NCBI GenBank assembly: GCA_002497965.1
Contig: DAFR01000014.1
Location: 1 to 14,616 of the forward strand
Direction of reading: 5' to 3'
Source of the DNA: Methanomicrobiaceae archaeon UBA436
GTDB lineage: Archaea; Halobacteriota; Methanomicrobia; Methanomicrobiales; Methanoculleaceae
Length of the DNA: 14,616 nt
The position numbers and the translations under genes are program-made. Shown here piece by piece: positions 1 to 6,790 of this stretch. How positions within the stretch are numbered: position 1 is the stretch's first letter; each line of letters opens with the position of its first letter. The notes beneath the pieces were generated by a model. That model saw only the letters and a list, made by a program, of their open reading frames with translations. It searched no databases and had not been told where the DNA came from.

Positions 1-232
1 AGCCTTGGCTGGAGAAGCATAAGGAAGAGTTGATCCTTGAATTCCTTCCTCCCTATAGCCCTCAACTGAATCCGATCGAGCGAGTGTGGAAGGAGACTCG
101 AAAGAAGGCTACTCATAACAAGTATTTCTCCACCCTCTCGGATCTTGCTTCTGCGATTGAAATTCAATTTGAGCTGGAGTCAACCGAATACCGCCCTGGC
201 TCAATTATGCGTAATTAGTTAAGACGTTATAG
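1..232 (+). mobile_element. 3' end of an IS630-family insertion sequence
   Basis: The window opens inside an insertion sequence whose transposase ends at 218. The AT-rich bases after the stop, about 219-232, probably include its terminal repeat, because IS630-type elements end a few bases past the transposase and insert at TA dinucleotides; a TATA-like TA-rich stretch lies at 228-234. The other end is outside the window, so the exact border and target duplication cannot be confirmed. The lower GC of this stretch compared with the genes downstream fits a transferred element. Confidence 0.6.
3..218 (+). CDS. IS630-family transposase, C-terminal fragment (5' end outside window)
   Basis: DDE-type transposase that would cut and join the insertion sequence ends. 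The readable frame begins at position 3 and runs 71 codons to a TAG at 216-218. It contains the family's hallmark C-terminal block: a PPYSP segment followed by QLNPIERVWK, where the Glu of the PIE triplet is the third acidic catalytic residue of the DDE triad. The segment after it (KKATHNKYFSTLSDL) matches the usual helical tail. The first two catalytic Asp residues lie upstream of the window. Whether the full gene is intact cannot be seen. Confidence 0.85.
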   Translation, partial: PWLEKHKEELILEFLPPYSPQLNPIERVWKETRKKATHNKYFSTLSDLASAIEIQFELESTEYRPGSIMRN

Positions 233-233
233 T

Positions 234-686
234 ATGGAACTAAAAATGATTGGTGCACTTGTCTATCTCGCTCTGGCGGTCGCAGTCGGGTGCATGTGGG
301 GTTTTGGTCGGGCTCAGGTTTCCGCGCCCCCTCTTCCCGCCGTGGCGGGTGCAGGAAAATACTCTCTCGCCGCAGAGTTCCCGGAAGTGCAGGATTCGTA
401 TACGCCTTACCGGGTGGTTCCGGTCACCGTCACCGGGGAGCAGGTCCAGGAGATTGCAGAGCGGTTCGGGCTCTCGGGAGAACCAAAAGCGGTCAGCGAG
501 GCGACCGGGGAGTTCCTCCTTGTCGACGCCTCGAAGGAGCCGGAAGAGCAGATATCGGTGTATGCGCATTCCGGCGCTGCTGTTTTCCTGACGCTCATGG
601 TATTCTGCATCGTCAGCCTGACACTTCTCGTCATCCCGCGCCTGTATGGCTTTTGCCGTGATGAGTGGCGACGATCTTCCGGCTAG
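234..686 (+). CDS. Hypothetical two-membrane-segment protein, possibly truncated
   Basis: I do not recognise a named family. The 150-residue product has a hydrophobic N-terminal segment (about residues 5-24, a signal anchor or membrane helix), an extracytoplasmic-looking domain (about 30-112) with a repeated VPVTVTGEQVQEIAERFGL-type pattern, and a second strongly hydrophobic stretch (about 115-137) followed by a short charged tail. The domain stops soon after a YAHSG motif and runs straight into the membrane segment, so a longer secreted protein may have been cut and joined to foreign sequence here; this is inference. An alternative start is the Met at 246. There is no clear ribosome site, and the insertion sequence ends only a few bases upstream, so the native promoter may have been lost. 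Expression is uncertain. Confidence 0.5.
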   Translation: MELKMIGALVYLALAVAVGCMWGFGRAQVSAPPLPAVAGAGKYSLAAEFPEVQDSYTPYRVVPVTVTGEQVQEIAERFGLSGEPKAVSEATGEFLLVDASKEPEEQISVYAHSGAAVFLTLMVFCIVSLTLLVIPRLYGFCRDEWRRSSG

Positions 687-871
687 AATCCAGTTGGGTT
701 TCTCAAAGGTCTATGCGGTTGGGAGCGGGAAGGATAAAGCGATCACCGCGGTGCCAGAGCAGGTACGGAAGACTGCGGAAAGACCAGGACAGGGAGTATT
801 CCCTGATGTGCGAGGTGTTTGGGTTGGAAGAGTGTATGAGTCAGGGAGATGATTATATCCATTCAAACATG

Positions 872-896
872 GGAAAAGTAAAAACCAAAATGGCCT
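872..896 (-). terminator. T-rich terminator after the minD-like gene
   Basis: Read on the minus strand just past the stop codon at 905, the sequence is rich in T runs (TTTTGGTTTTTACTTTT). Archaeal transcription commonly ends at such U-rich tracts without a hairpin. The interval 687-871 beyond it shows no gene I can support. Confidence 0.5.
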
Positions 897-904
897 TCCC
901 TGCG

Positions 905-1693
905 CTACGTCTTTGAGCGGAAGAGAACGCGGGCCAACCGTTCGACAAAACTCTCTTTGACTTCCTCGGTCTCCTCTTCGACGTACTCAATGCCTGCCAC
1001 ATCCGCTGCAATGTGTTTGAAAGCACGGGATGCGCCGGATGCGGGATACTTAACAACGATCGGTGTCCTTCCCGCGGACGCGCGCCGAACGTTTGGGTCC
1101 TCGGGTATGACCCCGATCACCCTGGTCCCAAGCAGTTTCTCCATCTGAGCTGTGTTGAACTCATTACCGCTGGTTGCGACCCGGTTGATGATCGCCCCCT
1201 CTATATGCCCGCCGACGGTCTCGGTCAGGATCTTTGTCTTTAAGGAATCGACAATCGAGGATATCTCGGGGTTTACCACCAGGATCACGCCGTCGGCGAG
1301 AGTCAGCGGGATGACACCATTCCTGCTGATCCCTGCAGGAGCATCCAGTATCAGTATATCGAACTCGCTCACGAGATCCGTCATGACGTCTTTAAGCCGA
1401 TCCGGGTTTGACTGCTGGAAGCCCTGTAGAGAGAGTCCGGACGGGACAACCTTTACCCCGAACGGCCCTTCATAGATGGCATCCCTGACACGCGCCTTAC
1501 CGGCCAGCACCTCGTGCAGGGTCACAGGCAGTTCGTCAAGTCCGAGAATGAGCCCGAGGTTCGCCATGCCGACATCGGCATCCAGAATGCAGGTCTTCTT
1601 ACCGTAATGGGCAAGCATCGTCCCCAGATTTGCTGTGACTGTGGTCTTCCCTGTACCGCCTTTACCAGAAGCAATTGTGTATACCTTTACCAT
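905..1693 (-). CDS. MinD/ParA-family ATPase
   Basis: A deviant-Walker-A ATPase of the MinD group, which cycle between cytosol and membrane or partner complexes to position other structures. The 262-residue product has the deviant Walker A at residues 10-18 (GKGGTGKTT, signature Lys11 and Lys16), a DADVG switch I at 38-42 and an ILILDAPAG Walker B/switch II around 113-121 with Asp117. The last 15 residues (SFVERLARVLFRSKT) form an amphipathic helix with hydrophobic 249, 250, 253, 256 and 257 and basic 252, 255, 259 and 261, like the MinD membrane-targeting sequence. The start is the ATG at 1693 because the family begins directly with this first beta strand; the open frame extends 30 codons further but overlaps the upstream gene. 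It is the last gene of a three-gene operon, 31 bases after the Roadblock gene. Archaeal MinD homologues have been linked to placement of motility structures; the target here is unknown. Confidence 0.92.
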   Translation of the reverse strand: MVKVYTIASGKGGTGKTTVTANLGTMLAHYGKKTCILDADVGMANLGLILGLDELPVTLHEVLAGKARVRDAIYEGPFGVKVVPSGLSLQGFQQSNPDRLKDVMTDLVSEFDILILDAPAGISRNGVIPLTLADGVILVVNPEISSIVDSLKTKILTETVGGHIEGAIINRVATSGNEFNTAQMEKLLGTRVIGVIPEDPNVRRASAGRTPIVVKYPASGASRAFKHIAADVAGIEYVEEETEEVKESFVERLARVLFRSKT

Positions 1694-1724
1694 GTAACCA
1701 CTCGGTGTTTCGGTCTGGTTGGTC

Positions 1725-2225
1725 TCATACCCAGTGCTGCAGGGTGTTCTGTATATCCTTTTCGAGTGCGTTTCTCTGGTCATCGGAGAGGGGTGCCGCA
1801 GAGCGGGTGATTGCTATCACCGTCTCTCCACGATGAGACATGCCAAGGAGTTCGATTCCATTCTCACCGCGGAGTTTCCCCTGCAGGTAGAGGTGGCTGT
1901 AACGCGCGGCTTCGTCCTCGCTCCCCGGTTTCGTTGAGGCGATCAGGAGGCCGTCAGCGGTAGCCAGGGTTACGGATTCAAGACCATATTTCCTGCTGAT
2001 CGCACCAAGAGCCTCTTCCAGGCTCCCCATCGCGCCGGGTTCGATGGTGGGCTCCTTGCTGGCCGGGCTTAGTGTCTCCGCTGGCGGCAACGGCACCTGC
2101 GGAGGGCCTGCCATCCTGAGAGCCCGACTGATCTCCGCAAGGTAATAGGTAATTGCGGCAAAACCCATCGTTGTTATTATCGTGAGGAGGATCAGAAAAA
2201 ACTGGATGATACCGGTTGAGTCCAT
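1725..2225 (-). CDS. Membrane-anchored Roadblock/LC7-domain protein
   Basis: The 166-residue product starts with one membrane helix (about residues 6-29), followed by a proline-rich linker (40-66) and a C-terminal domain (67-166) with Roadblock/LC7 features: an SLEEALGAISRKYGLESVTLATADGLLIAST run matching the helix-strand-strand start of the fold and a late strand/helix section ending in LEKDIQNTL. Roadblock proteins usually dimerise and bind small GTPases (MglB with MglA) or act as adaptor platforms. No GTPase gene is visible nearby; the downstream partner is a MinD-type ATPase. The gene lies 20 bases after the DUF2226-like gene and has a plausible AGGGG ribosome site about 11 bases before its ATG. 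The family call is from pattern and is fairly secure; the partner is inference. Confidence 0.8.
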   Translation of the reverse strand: MDSTGIIQFFLILLTIITTMGFAAITYYLAEISRALRMAGPPQVPLPPAETLSPASKEPTIEPGAMGSLEEALGAISRKYGLESVTLATADGLLIASTKPGSEDEAARYSHLYLQGKLRGENGIELLGMSHRGETVIAITRSAAPLSDDQRNALEKDIQNTLQHWV

Positions 2226-2245
2226 TCTGTTATCAGCCCCTGAAG

Positions 2246-2986
2246 TTAGGTCTCGTTGTCCTTGATGAGATGATCCAGGTGAATCTTCTTGAGCATTTCC
2301 TTGCAGTTCGTCCTGAAGTTGCTGACAAGGTGATCGATGTTTATCTCTTCCATGTTCTGGAGGAGTGTGTCAATCTCGTCACCTTCCGGTTGAGAGGTCT
2401 CGGCAGCTTCCTGCGTGGGTTTGGCTCCAGGCCGGGGAATGCTCTGCGACTCGGCGGCAGGTTCAGGGCTGTGCGCGGAAGAACTTTTTCCCACGCCGGG
2501 GGCAGTATCTGACCTTTCTGGAACCGTACCTGCGTTCGAGGTTTTTGCAGGTTTAACATCTGGAACTGGTTTCACCTCTCTGTGAATACCACTGCCTGCT
2601 GGTTGTTTTCCGGGGGCGGCCGGCTTTGCTCCTTCTGGAACACCTCTTTTCGGTGACGATTTCCCGACCTTTCCACTTGTGGGCACCTCGATCGCACACT
2701 GGCGGTTAAACTCCTGTGAGAGTCGAACCTGCTCTGGCGTCAGAAGGTTCAATTCAGCACCTGCCTCTTCCTCGTTCCCGAGCACCCTATCAAGTGCCTG
2801 ATACCCATTCAGCCCTCCATACTCGGCAAGCACTACCGAACCCTCGTTCAATACCAGTGTCGCGTTCTCGCTGCCAAGGACAATCCTGCAGATCCCGGTG
2901 AACTTTGCTGCTCTCATCTCTTCGATCAGAGCAGGGGTTGCCGTGGACTTGATGATCTTGTGGAACCGGCCGCGTGGCAGTTGCAT
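2246..2986 (-). CDS. DUF2226-like archaeal protein with disordered linker
   Basis: The 246-residue product has an N-terminal globular domain (about 1-100). Its GICRIVLGSENATLVLNEG / VVLAEYGGLNGYQALDRV pattern resembles the archaeal DUF2226 and bacterial DUF4388/PATAN type of domain, found in adaptor and signalling proteins. Residues about 101-205 are a low-complexity linker rich in Pro, Ser, Lys, Glu and Gly, probably disordered. The C-terminal 40 residues carry two similar short motifs, INIDHLVSN (215-223) and IHLDHLIKDN (235-244), spaced by 20. No catalytic motif or membrane segment is visible, so a scaffold or adaptor role is likely. It is the first gene of the operon with the Roadblock and MinD-like genes. 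There is no good ribosome site and the leader is short, so the message may be nearly leaderless. The family name is a judgement from sequence pattern. Confidence 0.72.
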   Translation of the reverse strand: MQLPRGRFHKIIKSTATPALIEEMRAAKFTGICRIVLGSENATLVLNEGSVVLAEYGGLNGYQALDRVLGNEEEAGAELNLLTPEQVRLSQEFNRQCAIEVPTSGKVGKSSPKRGVPEGAKPAAPGKQPAGSGIHREVKPVPDVKPAKTSNAGTVPERSDTAPGVGKSSSAHSPEPAAESQSIPRPGAKPTQEAAETSQPEGDEIDTLLQNMEEINIDHLVSNFRTNCKEMLKKIHLDHLIKDNET

Positions 2987-3002
2987 TCAGGCAAAGCTAG
3001 AT

Positions 3003-3037
3003 CTGTTGTAGAGCATAAAGTTTGTCATTTATATCTT
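3003..3037 (-). promoter_or_regulatory. TATA box of the DUF2226-Roadblock-minD operon
   Basis: On the minus strand the stretch 3037-3028 reads AAGATATAAA, a good archaeal TATA box. A start about 26 bases downstream falls near 3003, leaving a leader of roughly 17 bases before the ATG at 2986. Confidence 0.55.
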
Positions 3038-3056
3038 TCATGAGAATGAGGCCGCC

Positions 3057-3078
3057 AAACCAGTAGCCGCACTGGTTT
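3057..3078. repeat. Perfect 8-bp inverted repeat in the intergenic region
   Basis: AAACCAGT (3057-3064) and ACTGGTTT (3071-3078) are exact reverse complements around a 6-base loop. The repeat lies about 20 bases upstream of the operon TATA box on the minus strand, where archaeal activators or BRE-adjacent regulators bind. There is no T tract, so a terminator is less likely than an operator. A further TATA-like GATATAAAC on the minus strand lies just beyond, near 3116-3124. Confidence 0.45.
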
Positions 3079-3194
3079 GATGGGCTGCGCACATGCTACC
3101 AGGAAAAGATGAGGAGTTTATATCACAGAATTGTTGATCGGATGACATCAGAATAGAGGTTGGCATGACCCTTGAGCTTCATCTGATGGTATAA

Positions 3195-3674
3195 CTACTG
3201 CCTTATAGTTCCACTACAGTCGATCCAATCCTCCAGTATAGCCAGGATCTTCTCTTCGGCAACCCGGATCCCCACCATGACCGCCGGATCAATCTCCCGG
3301 CTGAATGCCTGGATCTCACCCACTTCAATCCCAATGGTCACGATCTCCGCCGTATACCCGAGTTCCTTTGCTATCGCCACCGCGTCCCCGATCCCGATAT
3401 CATGGGATATGCTCGCGTGGAACCCCCGGGTTGGGGGGTTTTCGAACGTTAGGACATCGCCTGCACGGTCACCTATACCTACCATAGCATCGACGATAAC
3501 AACCTTATCGTAGCCTTCCATAAGCGCGATCAGGCCAAAACCACCGCTACCGCCGTCAATCGCATCAACGCCAGGGAATCTCCCCTCAAAGAGGTGCATC
3601 GCAAGGATCCCTGCTCCATCATTTCCCATGATGGGGTTGCCGCACCCGATGATGCAGACACGGTTTTCGTGCAT
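3195..3674 (-). CDS. [NiFe]-hydrogenase maturation protease (M52/HyaD-HycI family)
   Basis: Nickel-dependent endopeptidase that removes the C-terminal peptide of a hydrogenase large subunit once the NiFe centre is in place. The 159-residue product fits the family length. It shows IIGCGNPIMGNDGAG at residues 8-22 (Asp19), VVIVDA at 58-63 (Asp62), and a SHD segment with His91; these correspond to the three nickel-binding residues known from HybD-type proteases. It is transcribed divergently from the glutamate ligase gene and is separate from the hyp cluster at 9636-11193, which supplies the earlier assembly steps. Which hydrogenase it serves (Frh, Mvh or a membrane Ech-type enzyme) cannot be told here because no structural gene is in the window. 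Confidence 0.9.
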   Translation of the reverse strand: MHENRVCIIGCGNPIMGNDGAGILAMHLFEGRFPGVDAIDGGSGGFGLIALMEGYDKVVIVDAMVGIGDRAGDVLTFENPPTRGFHASISHDIGIGDAVAIAKELGYTAEIVTIGIEVGEIQAFSREIDPAVMVGIRVAEEKILAILEDWIDCSGTIRQ

Positions 3675-3763
3675 CTTTCTCTTACCTATTGATTATATCT
3701 GGGTGGGTACAAAATGGTAGTGGATGACCCCTGATCACGAGGACCCGGTTTCGGGAGGGGGTG
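3675..3763. promoter_or_regulatory. Divergent promoter between the protease and ligase genes
   Basis: A near-symmetric GATTATATC at 3689-3697 can serve as TATA box on both strands. On the plus strand a start near 3720 would leave about 45 bases before the ligase ATG. On the minus strand a start 26 bases away falls close to the protease ATG at 3674, implying a nearly leaderless message. A GGAGGGGGTGAT ribosome site lies at 3754-3765. Confidence 0.45.
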
Positions 3764-4567
3764 ATGAGGCGCATGATCCACATACTACCGAAACCGACCG
3801 ACACGCCGGAGGATAACTCGACCGGTGCCGTTATACAGGAACTGGAGAAAGCAGGTGCCCGGTATCACGTTCTTGACCTTGATACAGTTGACCCCCTTAA
3901 CTCGGGGCTTGAACATGAACTCATATGGGTCTGTGGTATCCGGCAGGATATGCATCAGTTTGAGACCCTTAACGTACTCTCGCTTTCCAACCGGATTATC
4001 AACACTCCCGCAGCCATCGCTACCTGTGCCTCCAAGGTGATGACAACGGCACTTCTCCTGCAAAGAGGGGTGCGGACACCGGCGACAGTCTACGTCTCTT
4101 CAGAAGACCAGGCGCGTGAATTTCTCAGGCGGCATGGAAAGGTTGTCTATAAGCCTGTCTACGGGTATGATGGGAATGGCATCCGGCTTGTGACAGAGCC
4201 CGGCGACCTCGGGCCCGGCCCCTGGTATCTTCAGGAATACGTCCCGAACGATCGGGACTTCCGTGTCTTCGTCCTGGGTGGAGAGGCGGTTGGCGCCATA
4301 ACCAGGGTCTCTCGGGGGTTGATGCACAACATCCATCAGGGCGGGATCGGTATGCCGGTCGAGATCGATGACGAGATGCGCGCCATAGCTGAGGCGTCTG
4401 CGGCAGTGGTCGGCGTCGATTACTGCGGTGTCGACCTTCTGTGCGATCGGGAAGGATACACAGTTCTTGAGGTGAACGGAACTCCAAACTGGCACTGTAT
4501 GGCGACACCTATCCCGAAACTGCTTGCCTCATACCTCATCGAGTGCGAACGCACGATGCGTTCCTGA
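3764..4567 (+). CDS. RimK-type ATP-grasp alpha-L-glutamate ligase (MptN/CofF-like)
   Basis: ATP-dependent enzyme adding an L-glutamate to an acceptor. In methanogens, RimK relatives of this size glutamylate tetrahydromethanopterin (MptN) or coenzyme F420 (CofF), which is the likely role here, though the sequence does not tell me which. The 267-residue product has an N-terminal pre-ATP-grasp domain (about 1-85), the nucleotide-binding VVYKPVYGYDGNGI segment (127-140), the WYLQEYVPNDRDFRVFVLG strand region (154-172) and the metal-binding GVDLLCDREGYTVLEVNGTPNW region (222-243) with Asp224, Glu236 and Asn238. GTG at 3761, ATG at 3764 and ATG at 3773 are all possible starts; GGAGG at 3754-3758 is well spaced from 3764, while GGTGAT at 3760-3765 suits 3773. 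The gene ends convergent with UPF0058. Confidence 0.85.
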   Translation: MRRMIHILPKPTDTPEDNSTGAVIQELEKAGARYHVLDLDTVDPLNSGLEHELIWVCGIRQDMHQFETLNVLSLSNRIINTPAAIATCASKVMTTALLLQRGVRTPATVYVSSEDQAREFLRRHGKVVYKPVYGYDGNGIRLVTEPGDLGPGPWYLQEYVPNDRDFRVFVLGGEAVGAITRVSRGLMHNIHQGGIGMPVEIDDEMRAIAEASAAVVGVDYCGVDLLCDREGYTVLEVNGTPNWHCMATPIPKLLASYLIECERTMRS

Positions 4568-4621
4568 ACAGAAAGGCGCGGTTGGTGAGGTGACACCGGG
4601 CCTGCCCGCACCCTGTATCTC

Positions 4622-4906
4622 TTACTGGAGGTACTCGAGGTCTTTTAAGGTCTTATCGGCGAGTTCTTTCATCCTGGCAGAAATCCTGCTTGATGACGCG
4701 AATTCCACGTCCTTCATGGCGTTTGCAAGTTCAGTTCCAAGCACGAAGATAGCGTACTTGTGTTCCATTTTGCTCTTATGCACCTGAGAAGGGTCAATCT
4801 TTAATGCGTAGTATTGTGAAAATTTCAGATCCGGGTTCTGCAACTCAAAAAAATCTTTAATCTCTGTGAGAATACCATGTAGCGCTATTAACTCTTCCTT
4901 GTGCAT
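4622..4906 (-). CDS. UPF0058 family protein
   Basis: Small 94-residue helical protein of an archaeal family of unknown function, recognised by its opening MHKEELIALHGILTEIKDF and the later HKSKMEHKYAIFVLG / LANAM pattern. The His and Glu residues near the start and the His/Lys run near the middle are often assumed to bind metal; that is family lore, not seen here. The start is set at the second of two adjacent ATG codons (4909 and 4906), because GGGGAG lies 6 bases before 4906 but only 3 before 4909. The open frame extends further upstream but crosses the promoter. It follows DnaG on the same strand but has its own TATA box. Confidence 0.85.
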   Translation of the reverse strand: MHKEELIALHGILTEIKDFFELQNPDLKFSQYYALKIDPSQVHKSKMEHKYAIFVLGTELANAMKDVEFASSSRISARMKELADKTLKDLEYLQ

Positions 4907-4919
4907 CATCCTCTCCCCG

Positions 4920-4955
4920 AGAGAAAAAGTGGTGGACGTGAATATATATAAATTT
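4920..4955 (-). promoter_or_regulatory. TATA box for the UPF0058 gene
   Basis: A strong AT-rich box on the minus strand, AATTTATATATATT over about 4954-4941, lies in the 65-base gap after the dnaG stop codon. A start near 4921 gives a leader of about 14 bases, just enough to hold the GGGGAG ribosome site. Confidence 0.65.
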
Positions 4956-4971
4956 GCACCGGGGACCGGCA

Positions 4972-6183
4972 TCAAACTATCTTTATGAGTCGGATCGAGA
5001 GTGGGCGTTTTATAATTCCTTTAAAATCTGTGGCAGCCACGAACTCAAGGTCCTTTCCACCGAGTTGATCGAGGAGCCTCTGGTCGATCACACGGTCAAC
5101 GACAAGCCCTTCAACATCGCCGTTCAGGTTCTGGAGTGCACTCTCGACATCTGCGGCGCTGGATTCCAGGAGGACGGTGTAATCGGGGGAGAGAAACCTG
5201 GCAATCTTCTTGTTCCGGACGTCTGCCATGTGTTCACCAAGTGTCGAGGGTGACTTTTTGCCCCCCCCACCCGGCGGTGGCTGATCATCCTCGCCGCCCG
5301 GAGATCTGGCAGCCGCTGGTGTCGCATGAACCGGCAACCGCTCTGTAGCCTCCTCCAGAGGGATGTGCTCGATCAGGCCGACCGCAGGCACTTTGTTGCG
5401 GAGCGCTTTAACGATCTCTTTGCGGCTCATCTCCTCGACGCTCTTTCCGCGCGGGCAGTAGGCCACGAAATCAATCTCAGCGACCTGGAGGAGTTCGCGA
5501 AGGATCAGGTCGCCGCCCCGGTCGCCGTCTAGCAGCGTGGTCGCAGTCTTCTGTGTGCAGAGATCGATTATAATCTGAGGGATGTTTGTACCCTCGACTG
5601 CTACGGCGTTCTTGATCCCGTGACGCAGGAGGTTGGTGACATCGGCACGCCCCTCGACAATGATTATGGCATCAGAAGCCATAACATGAGGGCCGGCGTG
5701 GACTCTCTCTTCCCCAAGGTACTCAAGTTTCTCGATTCGGATGGCTTCCCGGACCTCGTCGAGCAGTTCATCGCTGTTTATGGACCCCTCATCGAAATTT
5801 TCAAGTAGAATCTCCTTTGCGCGCTCGACGATCCGGCGTCGTTTGGTCACCCGGATATCCTCGATGCGGTCAACCATCACGTGGGCCGTGCACGGCCCAA
5901 CCCGGTCGATCGTCTCAAGCGACGAGGCCAGGAGCGCGGTCTCTGCCCTGTCAAGAGATGACGAGATGAGAATCTCACCCTTGGTCTCACCGCGTTTTGT
6001 GGTTATCTGCACGTCTATCCTGCCGACACGGCCGGTTCTCTGCAAATCGCGCAGGTCAAGGTCTTCGCCGAGCAAACCCTCGGTCTGGCCGAAGATGGCG
6101 CCCACTACGTCGGGTTTATCGACCACCCCCTCGGTCTGCAGCGTAAGGTGTATGAGGTATTTTGTTGTATCAGGTGAATACAT
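4972..6183 (-). CDS. dnaG: Archaeal DnaG-type primase (Toprim domain)
   Basis: Archaeal DnaG has a Toprim domain, makes short RNA primers in vitro, and is a subunit of the RNA exosome, where it helps recruit substrates. The 403-residue product is full length. After an N-terminal archaea-specific domain (1-165), the Toprim domain starts at AIIIVEGRADV (172-182, Glu177) and contains the LLDGDRGG metal motif (217-224, Asp219 and Asp221). A Pro/Gly-rich linker at about 285-314 separates it from the C-terminal domain. The ATG at 6183 has a GAGGAGG ribosome site at a good distance. A strong TATA box lies upstream near 6263-6274. The function is well supported by the family motifs. Confidence 0.95.
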   Translation of the reverse strand: MYSPDTTKYLIHLTLQTEGVVDKPDVVGAIFGQTEGLLGEDLDLRDLQRTGRVGRIDVQITTKRGETKGEILISSSLDRAETALLASSLETIDRVGPCTAHVMVDRIEDIRVTKRRRIVERAKEILLENFDEGSINSDELLDEVREAIRIEKLEYLGEERVHAGPHVMASDAIIIVEGRADVTNLLRHGIKNAVAVEGTNIPQIIIDLCTQKTATTLLDGDRGGDLILRELLQVAEIDFVAYCPRGKSVEEMSRKEIVKALRNKVPAVGLIEHIPLEEATERLPVHATPAAARSPGGEDDQPPPGGGGKKSPSTLGEHMADVRNKKIARFLSPDYTVLLESSAADVESALQNLNGDVEGLVVDRVIDQRLLDQLGGKDLEFVAATDFKGIIKRPLSIRLIKIV

Positions 6184-6239
6184 GGAGTCCTGCCTCCTCT
6201 GTAAATGTAATCCATATTTCTGTATTTTCCACGGGTTTT

Positions 6240-6276
6240 TGCATGCGCGGACATACAGATAGATATATATTTAAGC
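6240..6276 (-). promoter_or_regulatory. dnaG promoter TATA box
   Basis: The minus strand reads TTAAATATATATCT over about 6274-6261, a strong TATA box; a start near 6240 gives a leader of some 55 bases. A second TATA-like box, GGATATATAAG, occurs on the same strand at 6375-6365 and could start a longer message or act on the opposite strand. The rest of 6184-6451 shows no gene I can support. Confidence 0.55.
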
Positions 6277-6451
6277 TATGATTACTTAAATCAGATGGAG
6301 GTCTCACAGCAACCTTTTTTAAGGACATAATCTAAACCTGGAAAAGGCTTCATCACATATTATACTTATATATCCCTCTCCTTTTTGCTGTCTTCTGGCT
6401 TTCGTAATGAGAATTGCCGTAAAATTGCAGGTTATGTCTCCGACAGACCAT

Positions 6452-6769
6452 TCATGCGTCGAAGCGGTTCAGGCATTCGAGAGCACGGGAACGTGATAAA
6501 CCGGAGATCGCCACAACCTTTGATGAAGATGCATGCCCGGCAACGATCGTCACGTTGCCGCGGGACACCTCAAACGTCTTTGCCAGGAGGTCTATGACGG
6601 CACGGTTTGCTCTCCCGCCGACTGCGGGGGCTGCCACCTGACATCGGATACTCCGACGCCACTCGTTGTAACCCGCGGGGAACAGAGACCGTTTTGCACC
6701 TGCTGTAACGTCGAGAGCAATGGTCACCCCATCCGGTGTCTCAGAGACAGCATTGGCATAGGTATCCAT
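6452..6769 (-). CDS. DUF167 (UPF0235/YggU) family protein
   Basis: 105-residue protein of a widespread family with no assigned function. The hallmark pattern is clear: ALDVTAGAKRSLF near residues 18-30, then IRCQVAAPAVGGRANRAVIDLLAKTF (41-66), and VTIVAGHASSSKVVAISG toward the end. The conserved Lys, Gly-Arg-Ala-Asn and Ser-Ser-Lys positions are present. The ATG at 6769 has an AGGGG element about 10 bases upstream. Its 5' side is unusual: 204 bases separate it from the pyrC stop codon and include a strong inverted repeat (6794-6868). Confidence 0.85.
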   Translation of the reverse strand: MDTYANAVSETPDGVTIALDVTAGAKRSLFPAGYNEWRRSIRCQVAAPAVGGRANRAVIDLLAKTFEVSRGNVTIVAGHASSSKVVAISGLSRSRALECLNRFDA

Positions 6770-6790
6770 CAGAAAAGCCCCTTGAACGAG

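Noticed and set aside
646-916. Two overlapping plus-strand frames (646-852 and 665-916) after the membrane ORF
   Set aside because: Neither has a ribosome site, recognisable domain or consistent codon use, and both overlap the terminator side of the MinD gene; they look like chance or decayed frames.
5255-5292. Run of C/G near the dnaG linker as a possible frameshift
   Set aside because: The frame stays open on both sides and the C-terminal domain reads normally; the run encodes a Pro/Gly linker.
6407-6496. 29-codon plus-strand frame starting MRIAVKLQVMS after a TATA-like box at 6365-6374
   Set aside because: It runs antisense into the well-supported DUF167 gene, has no ribosome site and is short; the TATA-like sequence fits the minus strand as well.
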